Notes: generated from the letters alone by a model not told the origin. DNA of 47,877 bases from Bacillota bacterium (GCA_023396095.1 JAEWXG010000019.1:1-47877), one strand, 5' to 3'. Shown: positions 34,286-44,198, counted from the stretch's first letter. A program made the numbers and translations.

Positions 34286-35455
34286 ATAAAAAAAATTTTA
34301 AACATATTTTTAATTGCAATTTTAGGAATTTCTGTCTTTGCATCTTGTACAAAAAAAGGAGACCAGAAAAAAATCGATGAACAAAAGACTATTCCTAAAG
34401 ATGAACAACAAGAGCCTACCACTCCCAACGAAGAGACCCCACTTACTGTAAATGATTATTTAGCATTTTTAGACGTTAACACCTACTCGTCAGAAATAAA
34501 CGAATATGAAGAAAATAATATTACTACAACAAGGAAATTCGTAGTTATTGATTCATTAATTTGTTATCTAAACACAGAGTCTCCTTCTAATGACGAATAC
34601 AATGAAATATATAATAAATTCCAAGAAAATTCAAATGATGTAATTTCATACACAAGAGATAATAAAGAATCAAAATATTCCATCAATATGTCTTTAGTAA
34701 ATGATGACAACAAATCTCCTAGCATAAGAGAACTACTAACGGACAATGATTCAAATATAAAACCTTCATTGTTTAAAATTGAAGATGGCAACTGTATATA
34801 TAAAGAATATACCAAAGATTCTCAAAAAATTGTTAAAATTTCAATCAATAAGCAAGGGGTAATATATATTGATTTATTAACTCCAGAGGAAGTTTTAGCT
34901 TATCACATAACGATAAATACTGGAAAACAACTAGTTACCTATCCATCTGAAGACCAAATAGCATTCACTGTAGAAGATTATTTAGCTTTCTTAAATATGA
35001 CATCTTTCATTCTGGAGGATAGACAGCATAAAGTGATATATATTGATTCGCATATTTGCTACTATATAACTAAGGAAGGCAATTATCGTGAATATTACCT
35101 TCTAGAAAATTCAAATGTCAAAATTAAGTACGAAAGAAATAACCCAAATGCCAAATTTTCTAAAAAAGAGGATGATTCAGTTCTTGAAGTGTATGAAAAT
35201 GCGACAAAATTTATAAAAGCATCCGTTGGATTATCTGATTCTGATATTGCTAAAAATTTATTTAAACTCGAAAGTGAAAATTGCATACTTGAAATAAATA
35301 AAGAGAATTTAAGATGTAAGATTACTATCAATAAACAAGGGAAAATAACAATTGAATATAGTGAAGATGAGGGTGAAATTCAAACGTTTACAATCAAACT
35401 TTTTGATGGGCCATTTGCATATCCAACTCAAGACCAAATAGAAACTGAGAGTTAA
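34286..35455 (+). CDS. Lipoprotein with two tandem repeats, probable AUA start
   Basis: The product (389 aa) begins, if ATA 34286 is the start, with KKILNIFLIAILG...FASC: a classic lipoprotein signal with lipobox FAS-C at Cys21. AAGGA lies 9 nt before the ATA, and the frame has no ATG, GTG or TTG in a usable place. After an acidic, Glu/Pro/Thr-rich linker, two copies of a roughly 165-residue unit follow. Shared marks are VxDYLAFL at the front, IDSxICY, LFKxExxNCI, ISINKQG or ITINKQG, and YPxxDQI at the end. I do not recognise the domain. It should be anchored on the outer face of the membrane. An ATG-to-ATA mutation making a weakly expressed gene is the alternative to a genuine AUA start. Confidence 0.7.
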   Translation: MKKILNIFLIAILGISVFASCTKKGDQKKIDEQKTIPKDEQQEPTTPNEETPLTVNDYLAFLDVNTYSSEINEYEENNITTTRKFVVIDSLICYLNTESPSNDEYNEIYNKFQENSNDVISYTRDNKESKYSINMSLVNDDNKSPSIRELLTDNDSNIKPSLFKIEDGNCIYKEYTKDSQKIVKISINKQGVIYIDLLTPEEVLAYHITINTGKQLVTYPSEDQIAFTVEDYLAFLNMTSFILEDRQHKVIYIDSHICYYITKEGNYREYYLLENSNVKIKYERNNPNAKFSKKEDDSVLEVYENATKFIKASVGLSDSDIAKNLFKLESENCILEINKENLRCKITINKQGKITIEYSEDEGEIQTFTIKLFDGPFAYPTQDQIETES

Positions 35456-35474
35456 TAGAATCGAAAAATAAAAA

Positions 35475-35507
35475 ATAAAAAAAGACTCATTGCGAGTCTT
35501 TTTTTAT
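35475..35507. terminator. Bidirectional Rho-independent terminator
   Basis: AAAAAAAGACTC (35477-35488) and GAGTCTTTTTTT (35494-35505) pair perfectly around ATTGC. It sits just after the rightward lipoprotein gene and 80 nt after the end of leftward asnA, so it can serve both. Confidence 0.85.
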
Positions 35508-35586
35508 GTCATATCATTCAAGATTGTTAAAAAATTTTCTACTATCATCGTGTAAATTATTCAAGATATAAAAGTTAATATTAATT

Positions 35587-36588
35587 TTAAAGCAATGTTA
35601 TTCCTTTATTTTGGCATTCTTCATTAGTCTCTTGGTCCCAAATTGATGCTTGGACCTCTCCTATGTGAGCTTTTTGCAACATTATCAAACAAAGCCGTGA
35701 TTGACCAATACCACCACCAATAGTTAACGGATATTCATTATTTAATATACTTTTGTGATAATTTGTATACTTCTTAATTCCAGATATAGCTAATTGCTCC
35801 ACTAACGCACTCTCATCAACGCGTATGCCCATTGATGATAATTCAACAGCCTTCTCTAAAATTGGATACCATACAATAATATCACCATTCAATTTCCAAT
35901 CATCATAATCTGGAGCGCGCATATCATGCTTTTTCCCACTTTTTAAAGCGCATCCTATATTTTGTATAAAAACAGCTCCATATTTTTTTGCAACTACTTG
36001 CTCTCTTTCTTGTGGTGTTAATTGGGGATATTCATCCTCCAAGTCTTGTGCTTTTACAAAATGAATCTCTTCCGGCAAAAATGATTTCAACAAAGAATAA
36101 TGCTCTTCCACTATTTTGCTAACATGATAAATTGTTGCATAAATATCTCTTACAGTAGAATGTAAAAACTCATCATTTCTTTCTGTTCTTAACATAACCT
36201 TTTCCCAATCCCACTGATCAACATAAACCGAATGAAGATTATCTAAAACTTGTTCTTGCCTTCTTATTGCATTCATATCTGTATATAATCCCTCTGAATG
36301 CTTTAACCCATATTTGTATAATGCCATTCTCTTCCATTTTGCGAGCGAATGTACTATTTCACATTTAATATCATTTAATGAAGTTATAGTAAAAGTAACA
36401 GCTTTTTCATGGCCAGACAAATTATCATTTAAGCCAGTATCAGTCGGAACGAATAAAGGTGCCGATACTCGCAACAAATTTAATTTTTTTGCAAACTCTG
36501 TTTGAAAAGCATCTTTTACCATTTTAATGGCTTTTTCTGTTTCTTTAATATCTAATTTGTTTTCATAAGTATCTGGTATATATTTCAT
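35587..36588 (-). CDS. asnA: Aspartate-ammonia ligase
   Basis: The 333-aa enzyme makes asparagine from aspartate, ammonia and ATP, using a class II aminoacyl-tRNA-synthetase fold. Recognisable segments are RVSAPLFVPTDTGLNDNLSG, VEIVHSLAKWKR-like EIVHSLAKWKRMALYKYG, VDQWDWEKV and the C-terminal GGGIGQSRLCLIMLQKAHIGEVQ. Length is normal. AAGGAGAT precedes ATG 36588, 9 nt after the pseudouridine synthase stop, so it is the last gene of the ileS operon. Ammonia, rather than glutamine, as nitrogen source fits an anaerobic gut-type lifestyle (inference). Confidence 0.95.
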   Translation of the reverse strand: MKYIPDTYENKLDIKETEKAIKMVKDAFQTEFAKKLNLLRVSAPLFVPTDTGLNDNLSGHEKAVTFTITSLNDIKCEIVHSLAKWKRMALYKYGLKHSEGLYTDMNAIRRQEQVLDNLHSVYVDQWDWEKVMLRTERNDEFLHSTVRDIYATIYHVSKIVEEHYSLLKSFLPEEIHFVKAQDLEDEYPQLTPQEREQVVAKKYGAVFIQNIGCALKSGKKHDMRAPDYDDWKLNGDIIVWYPILEKAVELSSMGIRVDESALVEQLAISGIKKYTNYHKSILNNEYPLTIGGGIGQSRLCLIMLQKAHIGEVQASIWDQETNEECQNKGITLL

Positions 36589-36597
36589 AAAATCTCC

Positions 36598-37341
36598 TTA
36601 ATCTTTTGGAACAATTAATTTCAAATGTGTTTCTATATCAAACAAAGACCATGGTATCGTCGATAAAGGTGGATATGATATAAAGACATGTTTTTCATGT
36701 GTTATAGGATGTTCAAACTTTAACATGTGCGCCCATAGTGCTAAATGCAAGTTCTTTCCCTTAATATCTCCGTTTTCTTTAGCGCCATATTTCATATCAC
36801 CAAAAATAGGCACGCCGATGTTTGATAATTGAACCCTAATTTGATGAGAACGTCCTGTTGTTAGCACTACTTCAAGCAATGAAGTTTTTGTCTTTGCTTC
36901 TAAAAGTTTATAATCTAGAATTGCTTCTTTAGCGCCATCGGCTCTTGTCGGTAAAACCAACACTATATTTTTATCTTCATCTTTCAACAAATAATCTACT
37001 AAATTCCCTCTTCTTTCTTTTGGTGTTCCCCGAACAACTGCTAAATATTTTTTTTCAAAATCTCCATTCTTCATGCTTTCAGTCAGTCTAGACGCCGCCT
37101 TGGATGTTTTGGCAAAAACCATTACTCCTCCTGTCGGTCTATCTAATCTATGCACAATCCCGATAAAGGCATCTCCTGGTTTATTTTCATTTTCTTTTCT
37201 GTATTCTTTTAACAAATTATATAAATCTAAATCATTGGATGCATCTGGTTGTGATGGCATATTTTGTGGTTTAGAAACAACTAATAAGTGATTGTCTTCA
37301 AACAATATATCTACACCTCTATAATTTTTATCTACCAACAT
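36598..37341 (-). CDS. RluA-family pseudouridine synthase
   Basis: The 247-aa enzyme shows the RluA-family catalytic motif HRLDRPTGGVMVFAKT (Asp of HRLD), ILFEDNHLLVVSKPQNMPSQPD before it, and TGRSHQIRVQLSNIGVPIFGD after it. It should convert a uridine of rRNA or tRNA to pseudouridine. There is no S4 domain at the front, unlike RluC and RluD. ATG 37341 has AAGGAG 9 nt upstream; the longer frame overlaps the methyltransferase gene. It starts 2 nt after that gene's stop. Confidence 0.92.
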   Translation of the reverse strand: MLVDKNYRGVDILFEDNHLLVVSKPQNMPSQPDASNDLDLYNLLKEYRKENENKPGDAFIGIVHRLDRPTGGVMVFAKTSKAASRLTESMKNGDFEKKYLAVVRGTPKERRGNLVDYLLKDEDKNIVLVLPTRADGAKEAILDYKLLEAKTKTSLLEVVLTTGRSHQIRVQLSNIGVPIFGDMKYGAKENGDIKGKNLHLALWAHMLKFEHPITHEKHVFISYPPLSTIPWSLFDIETHLKLIVPKD

Positions 37342-37343
37342 AA

Positions 37344-38207
37344 TTAATAACTCCTTTTTTGCAAGCCACTGCATCCACAAGGCAACAAAACACCTTTTTC
37401 ATTCGTTTGTATTGTAAGTTCATAAGCTTCACTTTTGCCAAACGATAAATTTAAATTTAATATATTTTGAATTACAGTAGGTTGTAATCCTGTTGTATAT
37501 GAATTAATTAAAAAAAATAGTGGATCATCTGATAATACTTTCGCACATGCATTAACTAAAGAAAAAATATTATCTTCAATTTTCCATAACTCCCCATTTG
37601 ATCCCCTGCCATAACTTGGCGGATCCATGATTATTGCATCATATTTGTTTCCTCTTTTAATTTCTCTTTCAACAAATTTCATACAATCATCAACAATATA
37701 CCTTGTATTATTTTGATCAACTGATGACAATCTAGCATTTTCTTTTGCCCTTTCTACCATTGCCTTGGCAGCATCTACATGACAAACAAATGCATCAGCT
37801 TTTGCAAGAGCCACCGTTGCTCCGCCAGTATAAGCAAAAAGATTTAATACTTTTATTTTTCTTTTAGCTTGTTTTACAAGTACTGTCATCTCATCCCAAT
37901 TTATTGCCTGTTCAGGAAACAACCCTGTATGTTTAAACCCCATAAGTTTGAGCGAAAAAGTCAAATCTCGCCTAGAAATATTAAAAGAATCACTAATTTT
38001 TCTTTTAAATTCCCAACTTCCGCCACCGGACGAACTTCTATTATACACAGCATCTAAATTATCATAAGCATATAAGTCAAATTTAGCTGGCCATATAATT
38101 TGTGGATCAGGACGCAATAATACTTTATTACCCCATCTCTCAAGTTTCATTCCATCGCCTGTGGCAATAATTTCGTAACTTTCAAAATCTGTTAATGTTT
38201 TTATCAT
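37344..38207 (-). CDS. Class I SAM-dependent rRNA methyltransferase (RlmI/RlmK-like)
   Basis: The 287-aa enzyme has an N-terminal RPDPQIIWPAKF segment, then the SAM fold with VLNLFAYTGGATVALAKADA, the acidic ribose contact CHVDAAKAMVERAKENARL, and the catalytic DAIIMDPPSYGRG. This is the Methyltrans_SAM group that methylates 23S rRNA; the position cannot be named from sequence alone. Its ATG shares one base with the ileS stop (TAATG), so translation is coupled. Confidence 0.88.
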   Translation of the reverse strand: MIKTLTDFESYEIIATGDGMKLERWGNKVLLRPDPQIIWPAKFDLYAYDNLDAVYNRSSSGGGSWEFKRKISDSFNISRRDLTFSLKLMGFKHTGLFPEQAINWDEMTVLVKQAKRKIKVLNLFAYTGGATVALAKADAFVCHVDAAKAMVERAKENARLSSVDQNNTRYIVDDCMKFVEREIKRGNKYDAIIMDPPSYGRGSNGELWKIEDNIFSLVNACAKVLSDDPLFFLINSYTTGLQPTVIQNILNLNLSFGKSEAYELTIQTNEKGVLLPCGCSGLQKRSY

Positions 38208-41200
38208 TATATTTTCTCAACACTAAGTTCTATTGGCTCACCATTAATATCCCAAGATTTAATATATCCACTGTGAGGTTTTTCATTTATAAAAATATCT
38301 CCTAGCACATCTAGCATAATTTGGTTTTTGTAATTATCCATCACACAATTAACTTTTGTTGTACCTTTATATGTTACTTTAATATGATCTACAATTTCAA
38401 AACCTGCTTCTTTCCTCATAGTTTGAATCTTTGATACAATTTCTCTTGCTATTCCCTGATTAATCAAGTCTTCTGTTAATGTTGTATCTAATACTACGGT
38501 TATTTGTACATCAGTCTCCACTGCAAATCCTGGCGCATTAATTTTAGTGATAAGTAAATCGTCACTTGTAAACTCAACTTCATTATTATTGATATTGCAC
38601 TTATATGTGCCTTCTGCAACAGCATCAACAATTTCTGCCGGATTATTAAAGTTTTGCAAAAATTGTCTTATATCATTAATTAAGCTTTTATATTTTGCAC
38701 CTAAAGTTTTAAGTTGAGGTTTTATCTCATATGAAACAAATTTACTATCATCATTAACCTGCTCAACTGTCTTAACATTCAATTCTCCTTGAATGATTTC
38801 AATACTTTCTTGGTTATTTAGCTTATACTCACTCTTTATATAGAGAACGTTTAAAGGTTGCCTATTCTTGATGTTAGACTTTGCTCTAGCACTTCTTCCT
38901 AATGTAACAACATTCAAAATCGCTGCCATATCTTCTTCTAATTTTTTATCAATCATCTTTTCATCGGCAACTGGATATTTACATAAATGAACAGACTCAG
39001 CCGCATCTTTATTGAAAGGTATTACTAAATTTTGATAAATATCTTCTGTCATAAATGGAACAAAAGGAGCTGCTAATTTAACTAGCTCTACAAGAACATG
39101 ATGCAAAGTAACATAAGCTGCTATTTTGTCATCTGTCATGTCAGATCCCCAGTATCTTTCTCTTCCTCTTCTAACATACCAGTTGGATAACTCATCAGAA
39201 AAATCTTGAATCGCTCTTGACGTTTCTGTAATCTTATATTCATTTAATCCTTCATCAACAAATTTTATTAATGAGTTTAGCTTTGATAATACCCATTTAT
39301 CCATCAATGACAACTTAACTTTATCAATTGAATACTTAGAAGGATCAAATTTATCAATATCTGCATACAATACAAAAAATGCATATGTATTCCATAATGT
39401 TCCAATAAATTTTCTTTGACATTCTTGAACATTAGTAGCACTAAATCTTGAAGGCAACCATGGAGATGAACTAGTATAAAAATACCACCTAACTGCATCT
39501 GCTCCTTGTACATTTAAAACTGACCACGGATCAACTACATTTCCTTTATGCTTGGACATTTTAATTCCATTCGCATCATTAACGTGTCCCAACACGATAC
39601 AGTTTTCAAAAGGCGCTCTATCAAATACCGCCGTTGATATTGCAAGTAACGTGTAGAACCAACCTCTTGTTTGATCTACTGCTTCACTTATAAAGTTTGC
39701 AGGGAAATGTTTTTCAAACTCTTCTTTATTCTCAAATGGATAGTGTTGTTGCGCAAAAGGCATAGATCCGCTATCATACCAGCAGTCCATAACTTCTGGT
39801 GTTCTTTGCATTAATCCTCCGCATTTTTCACACTTGATTTTTACTTGATCAATATATGGTTTATGTAACTCAATATCTTCCGATAACCCACCAAGTTTTC
39901 TTAACTCTTCTTTTGACCCAATAACATGAGTATGCCCACAATCTTCGCACACCCAAATTGGAAGTGGAGTTCCCCAATATCTCTCTCTTGAAACTCCCCA
40001 ATCTATTACATTCTCAAGGAAATTTCCCATCCTACCTTGACGAATTGTTGGCGGCATCCAATTTACTGTATTGTTATTTTTCAACAACTTATCTCTTAAA
40101 GCTGTCATTTTAATAAACCAAGATGATCTTGCATAGTAAATTAATGGGGTGTCACATCTCCAACAGAAAGGATAGCTATGCTCAAAAGCCAATTCTTTAA
40201 ATAGTAAATTACGTTTTGATAAATCTTGAATTACTAAAGGATCTGCATCCTTCACAAACTTACCGGAAATCTCTCCTAATCCTTCTAGCATTTTTCCCTT
40301 ATCATCTACCATTTGCACAAATGGCAAATCATAAATTTTACCAACTCTTGAGTCGTCTTCACCAAATGCAGGAGCATTATGAACAACACCAGTACCATCA
40401 GTCAAAGTTACATAATTATCTGTGGTTACATAAAATCCTTTTTTGTCACCTGAGTAAACGTTGTATAGCGGTTCATACTCCACATATTCATAATCTTTAC
40501 CAATTTTAACATCAACAATTTCATATGGGTCTGTTCCTAAAACTGTATCTATCAATGCCTTAGCAAAAATTAATTTTTCTCCTTTAAATATAACCGTTGC
40601 ATATTCCTCATTTGGATTCATACACAATGCAGTATTAGAAGGAAGTGTCCAAGGAGTTGTTGTCCACGCTAAAAAGTATGCATCTTTTTCATTTTTTAAT
40701 TTAAATTTTACAAATACAGATTTTTCTTTAACATCTTTATAACCTTGTGCAACTTCATGAGAAGATAATGCTGTTCCACATCTAGGACAATATGGAACAA
40801 TTTTATGTCCTTTATAAATTAGTCCTTTTTTAGCAATCTCTTTAACAGACCACCACACTGATTCAATGTAGTTATCATCATAAGTGATATATGGATTCTC
40901 CATATCAGCCCAGAATCCAACTCTTTCACTCATTTCTTCCCATTCACCTTTATATTTCCAAACACTCTCTTTACATTTTTTAATAAATGGTTCAATCCCA
41001 TATTTTTCAATTTCTTGTTTTCCATCAATTCCCAACATTTTTTCAACTTCCAATTCAACTGGTAGTCCGTGAGTATCCCATCCTGCTTTTCTTGCAACAT
41101 GGTATCCCTTCATTGTTTTATACCTAGGAATGATATCCTTTATTACCCTTGTTAAAATATGCCCGATGTGTGGTTTACCATTTGCTGTTGGCGGACCATC

Positions 41201-41332
41201 ATAAAAAGTAAATTCTTGAGCACCCTTATTCACATCTACACTTTTTTGGAAAATATGATTCTTATTCCAAAAATCAATTACATTTTTTTCTCTTTCACAA
41301 AAATCCATATCGGACGAAACTTTCTTGTACAT
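38207..41332 (-). CDS. ileS: Isoleucyl-tRNA synthetase, eukaryote-like (IleS2) type
   Basis: The 1,041-aa enzyme charges tRNA-Ile. The HIGH motif is in DGPPTANGKPHIGHILTRVI and KMSKS appears as KMSKHKGN. The editing domain contains WTTTPWTLPSNTALC. A zinc-type CxxC pair sits in CEDCGHTH and CEKCGG. The length and GWDTHGLPVELEVEKMLG place it with the eukaryote-like class, whose bacterial members are generally insensitive to mupirocin. The start ATG 41332 has AAAGGA 15 nt upstream, an unusually long spacing; ATG 41308 is a second option. No T-box leader is present despite the Bacillota setting. First gene of ileS-methyltransferase-rluA-asnA. Confidence 0.95.
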   Translation of the reverse strand: MYKKVSSDMDFCEREKNVIDFWNKNHIFQKSVDVNKGAQEFTFYDGPPTANGKPHIGHILTRVIKDIIPRYKTMKGYHVARKAGWDTHGLPVELEVEKMLGIDGKQEIEKYGIEPFIKKCKESVWKYKGEWEEMSERVGFWADMENPYITYDDNYIESVWWSVKEIAKKGLIYKGHKIVPYCPRCGTALSSHEVAQGYKDVKEKSVFVKFKLKNEKDAYFLAWTTTPWTLPSNTALCMNPNEEYATVIFKGEKLIFAKALIDTVLGTDPYEIVDVKIGKDYEYVEYEPLYNVYSGDKKGFYVTTDNYVTLTDGTGVVHNAPAFGEDDSRVGKIYDLPFVQMVDDKGKMLEGLGEISGKFVKDADPLVIQDLSKRNLLFKELAFEHSYPFCWRCDTPLIYYARSSWFIKMTALRDKLLKNNNTVNWMPPTIRQGRMGNFLENVIDWGVSRERYWGTPLPIWVCEDCGHTHVIGSKEELRKLGGLSEDIELHKPYIDQVKIKCEKCGGLMQRTPEVMDCWYDSGSMPFAQQHYPFENKEEFEKHFPANFISEAVDQTRGWFYTLLAISTAVFDRAPFENCIVLGHVNDANGIKMSKHKGNVVDPWSVLNVQGADAVRWYFYTSSSPWLPSRFSATNVQECQRKFIGTLWNTYAFFVLYADIDKFDPSKYSIDKVKLSLMDKWVLSKLNSLIKFVDEGLNEYKITETSRAIQDFSDELSNWYVRRGRERYWGSDMTDDKIAAYVTLHHVLVELVKLAAPFVPFMTEDIYQNLVIPFNKDAAESVHLCKYPVADEKMIDKKLEEDMAAILNVVTLGRSARAKSNIKNRQPLNVLYIKSEYKLNNQESIEIIQGELNVKTVEQVNDDSKFVSYEIKPQLKTLGAKYKSLINDIRQFLQNFNNPAEIVDAVAEGTYKCNINNNEVEFTSDDLLITKINAPGFAVETDVQITVVLDTTLTEDLINQGIAREIVSKIQTMRKEAGFEIVDHIKVTYKGTTKVNCVMDNYKNQIMLDVLGDIFINEKPHSGYIKSWDINGEPIELSVEKI

Positions 41333-41376
41333 ATTCTATATTGAACATCCTTTATATAATATAATTTTTAATAATT

Positions 41377-41405
41377 ATTTTATAATAGTGCGCATAAATA
41401 GTCAA
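41377..41405 (-). promoter_or_regulatory. Promoter of the ileS operon
   Basis: On the minus strand TTGACT (41405-41400), 17 bp and TAAAAT (41382-41377). The leader to ATG 41332 would be about 38 nt, too short for a T-box. Confidence 0.65.
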
Positions 41406-41485
41406 AACATTATACAGTGAAACTCTAAAAAATTAACTTATGCTAAATAATTTTCAATAAAGATTAAGATAAATAAAATTGGACA

Positions 41486-41517
41486 TAAAAAATCTAGACT
41501 CGCGTCTAGATTTTTAT
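41486..41517 (-). terminator. Rho-independent terminator of adhE
   Basis: AAAAATCTAGAC (41488-41499) and GTCTAGATTTTT (41504-41515) pair perfectly around TCGC, 25 nt after the adhE stop codon. Confidence 0.85.
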
Positions 41518-41540
41518 CATTTATACTGATTATTTAAAAA

Positions 41541-44132
41541 TTAATCTCCATATGCTTTAATTAAAATTTGTCTCATATCTTCAAGCATTGGAACCTTAGG
41601 ATTTGCTGGAGAACATTGGTCCTCAAAAGCTAACAATAAAATCTTATCCATTTTTTCATAGAATGCTTGCTTATCTACTCCTAAATCTTTAAGTTTTGTT
41701 ACTGCTCCAATTTCTTTTTCAAGTTTTTCAACTTCTTTGGCTAATACTTCACCAGCCTCTGATTTATCTTTATATTTGAACCCGCAGAAGTCACAAATAT
41801 CTGCAAATTTCTCATCAGCCTTCCAATAATTATATTTTGGCCATGTTGCACACTTTGTAGGCTTTTGAGCATTATATCTAATTACCCAAGGTAATAATAT
41901 TGCGTTTGTTGCTCCGTGAACCGTATGGAATTCTCCTCCTAACTTATGTGCTAATGAGTGACATACCCCCAAGAAACCATTTGCAAATGCCATACCGGCT
42001 AACGTTGCCGCATAATGCATCTTTTCTCTTGCTTCTTCATCTGCTTCAAGAGCTGATTTCTTTAAGTATTTGAACACTAACTTAATTGCTTGCATTGCAA
42101 GACCATCTGTAAAATCATTAGCTAATGTTGAAGTATATGCTTCTATAGCATGCGTTAATACATCTAGACCAGTTTCTACTACAGCTTTCTTAGGTAACTT
42201 CATAACGAATTCCGGATCTATAATTGCAACACTTGGCGTTAACGCATAATCTGTAATAGGATATTTCTTACTATTTGCTTTATCAGAAATAACCGCAAAA
42301 GGTGTAACCTCAGAACCAGTTCCTGATGTTGTTGGAATACAAACCAATTTTGTTTTTTCACAACTTGGAACTTTAAATGCTCTCTTTCTAATATCCATAA
42401 ACTTTTGTTTTATATCATCAAATTTAACTTCTGGATGCTCATAGAAAATCCACATCCCCTTCGCACAGTCCATTGCTGATCCACCACCTAATGCTACTAT
42501 AGTATCTGGCTTAAATGTATTCATAACTTCAACACCGCGACGTACCGTTGTAATATCTGGGTCTGGCTCAACCTCAGAGAACAATAAAATATCCACATTA
42601 TTCAATCTCTGTTTTAATTGATCTTCTATCTTTCTTACATACCCTAAATTAACCATTACAGGGTCCGTTACAATTATTACTCTATTTATCCCGCTCATTT
42701 GAGCCAAATATTGAATAGAATTCTTTTCAAAATAAATTTTTGGCGGAACTTTAAACCATTGCATAATATTTCTCCTCTTTCCTAATCTCTTGATATTTAA
42801 TAAATCAAATGCATTTACATTGTTTGAAACTGAGTTGTGTCCATATGACCCACATCCTAATGTCAACGATGGAATAAACGAATTGTAAACATTTCCGATT
42901 CCACCAAATGTAGATGGCTGATTCCAAATAATTCTGATTGCTTTAACTTTTTCAGCAAATTCCTTTGAAATTGCTTCACTCTTAGTGTGAATTGCAGCAC
43001 TATGTCCTAGTCCATTAAATTCAACCATTTGTTCTGCTTTCTTAATACCATCATCTGTGCTATTTGATTTAATAATTGCAATAACTGGAGAAAGTTTTTC
43101 CCTTGTTAATGGCTCATTCACGCCTACCTCTTTACATTCTGCAGCTAAAATAACCGTATTTGCAGGTACTTCTATACCTGCGGCTTTTGCTATGTCTACT
43201 GCACTATGTCCCACCATAGTTGCATTCAATCTCGCATTTTCAACTTCTTTAGAATATGCAACCGCACCAAAAGCATATTTTTCTAACAAAGCCTTCTCTT
43301 TTTCGTTTACAAAATATACACCAAACGATTTAAATTCCTCTACTACTTCTTTGTAAATTTCCTTGTCAATAATTGCTGCTTGTTCTGACGCACAAATCAT
43401 ACCATTATCAAACGCTTTTGACATCACAATGTCATGACAAGCCTGCTTGATATCGCAAGTCTTTTCCACATACGCAGGAACATTTCCTGGCCCAACACCT
43501 AATGCCGGTTTGCCACAACTATATGCAGCTTTTACCATCGCTCCACCACCTGTTGCCAAAATCGTCGCAACGCCTGGATGATTCATTAAAGCACCAGTTG
43601 CCTCTAATGATGGTACATCAATCCATTGAATGCAATCCTTAGGAGCACCAGCAGCAACTGCTGCATCTCTCATAACTTTAGCTGCCGCTTTAGATGATTC
43701 TTGCGCACTTGGATGAAAAGCAAAAATAATTGGATTTCTTGTTTTTAAACAAATTAAAGATTTGAAAATAGCCGTACTAGTTGGATTGGTAACTGGTGTA
43801 ATACCTGCAACTACTCCTACAGGTTCTGCATATTCTGCAATTCCTGTTACTGGATCTTCATGAATCAATCCAACAGTCTTCAAGTTTCTCATGTGGTTAA
43901 TAACATACTCACTTGCAAATAAATTCTTAGTTGCCTTATCCTCAAACACACCTCTTTGAGTTTCCTGCACCGCTAAAAGTGCAAGTTCACCGTGATGATC
44001 TAAAGCCGCTACTGATGCTTTACCAACAATATGATCTACTTGTTCTTGAGTATAATTCTCATACTCTTCTAATGCTTTAAGCCCATTTTTTACCAATTCA
44101 TCAATCATTTTATCAATTGTTAAATCTGACAT
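41541..44132 (-). CDS. adhE: Bifunctional acetaldehyde-CoA/alcohol dehydrogenase
   Basis: The 863-aa protein is a fusion. Residues 1-440 are a CoA-acylating aldehyde dehydrogenase, with catalytic Cys in DNGMICASEQA. Residues 450-863 are an iron-type alcohol dehydrogenase, with GGGSAMDCAKGMW and metal-binding His in TGLDVLTHAIEAY and CHSLAHKLGGEFHTVHG. It reduces acetyl-CoA to ethanol in two steps, regenerating NAD+ in fermentation, and forms large filaments (spirosomes) in known cases. GAGGTGAA precedes ATG 44132. Single gene with its own promoter, terminator and Rex-like operator. Confidence 0.97.
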   Translation of the reverse strand: MSDLTIDKMIDELVKNGLKALEEYENYTQEQVDHIVGKASVAALDHHGELALLAVQETQRGVFEDKATKNLFASEYVINHMRNLKTVGLIHEDPVTGIAEYAEPVGVVAGITPVTNPTSTAIFKSLICLKTRNPIIFAFHPSAQESSKAAAKVMRDAAVAAGAPKDCIQWIDVPSLEATGALMNHPGVATILATGGGAMVKAAYSCGKPALGVGPGNVPAYVEKTCDIKQACHDIVMSKAFDNGMICASEQAAIIDKEIYKEVVEEFKSFGVYFVNEKEKALLEKYAFGAVAYSKEVENARLNATMVGHSAVDIAKAAGIEVPANTVILAAECKEVGVNEPLTREKLSPVIAIIKSNSTDDGIKKAEQMVEFNGLGHSAAIHTKSEAISKEFAEKVKAIRIIWNQPSTFGGIGNVYNSFIPSLTLGCGSYGHNSVSNNVNAFDLLNIKRLGKRRNIMQWFKVPPKIYFEKNSIQYLAQMSGINRVIIVTDPVMVNLGYVRKIEDQLKQRLNNVDILLFSEVEPDPDITTVRRGVEVMNTFKPDTIVALGGGSAMDCAKGMWIFYEHPEVKFDDIKQKFMDIRKRAFKVPSCEKTKLVCIPTTSGTGSEVTPFAVISDKANSKKYPITDYALTPSVAIIDPEFVMKLPKKAVVETGLDVLTHAIEAYTSTLANDFTDGLAMQAIKLVFKYLKKSALEADEEAREKMHYAATLAGMAFANGFLGVCHSLAHKLGGEFHTVHGATNAILLPWVIRYNAQKPTKCATWPKYNYWKADEKFADICDFCGFKYKDKSEAGEVLAKEVEKLEKEIGAVTKLKDLGVDKQAFYEKMDKILLLAFEDQCSPANPKVPMLEDMRQILIKAYGD

Positions 44133-44163
44133 ATTTCACCTCGTTAATTTTTTAACTAAGTTC

Positions 44164-44191
44164 ATTATAGCACCAATTATTTTTTTAACAA
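44164..44191 (-). promoter_or_regulatory. Promoter of adhE
   Basis: On the minus strand TTGTTA (44191-44186), a 16-bp spacer and consensus TATAAT (44169-44164), about 30 nt before the adhE start codon. Confidence 0.65.
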
Positions 44192-44198
44192 TTCTTTT

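Noticed and set aside
41333..41487. T-box leader upstream of ileS
   Set aside because: No GGGTGGnACCGCG-type core and the predicted leader is only about 38 nt.
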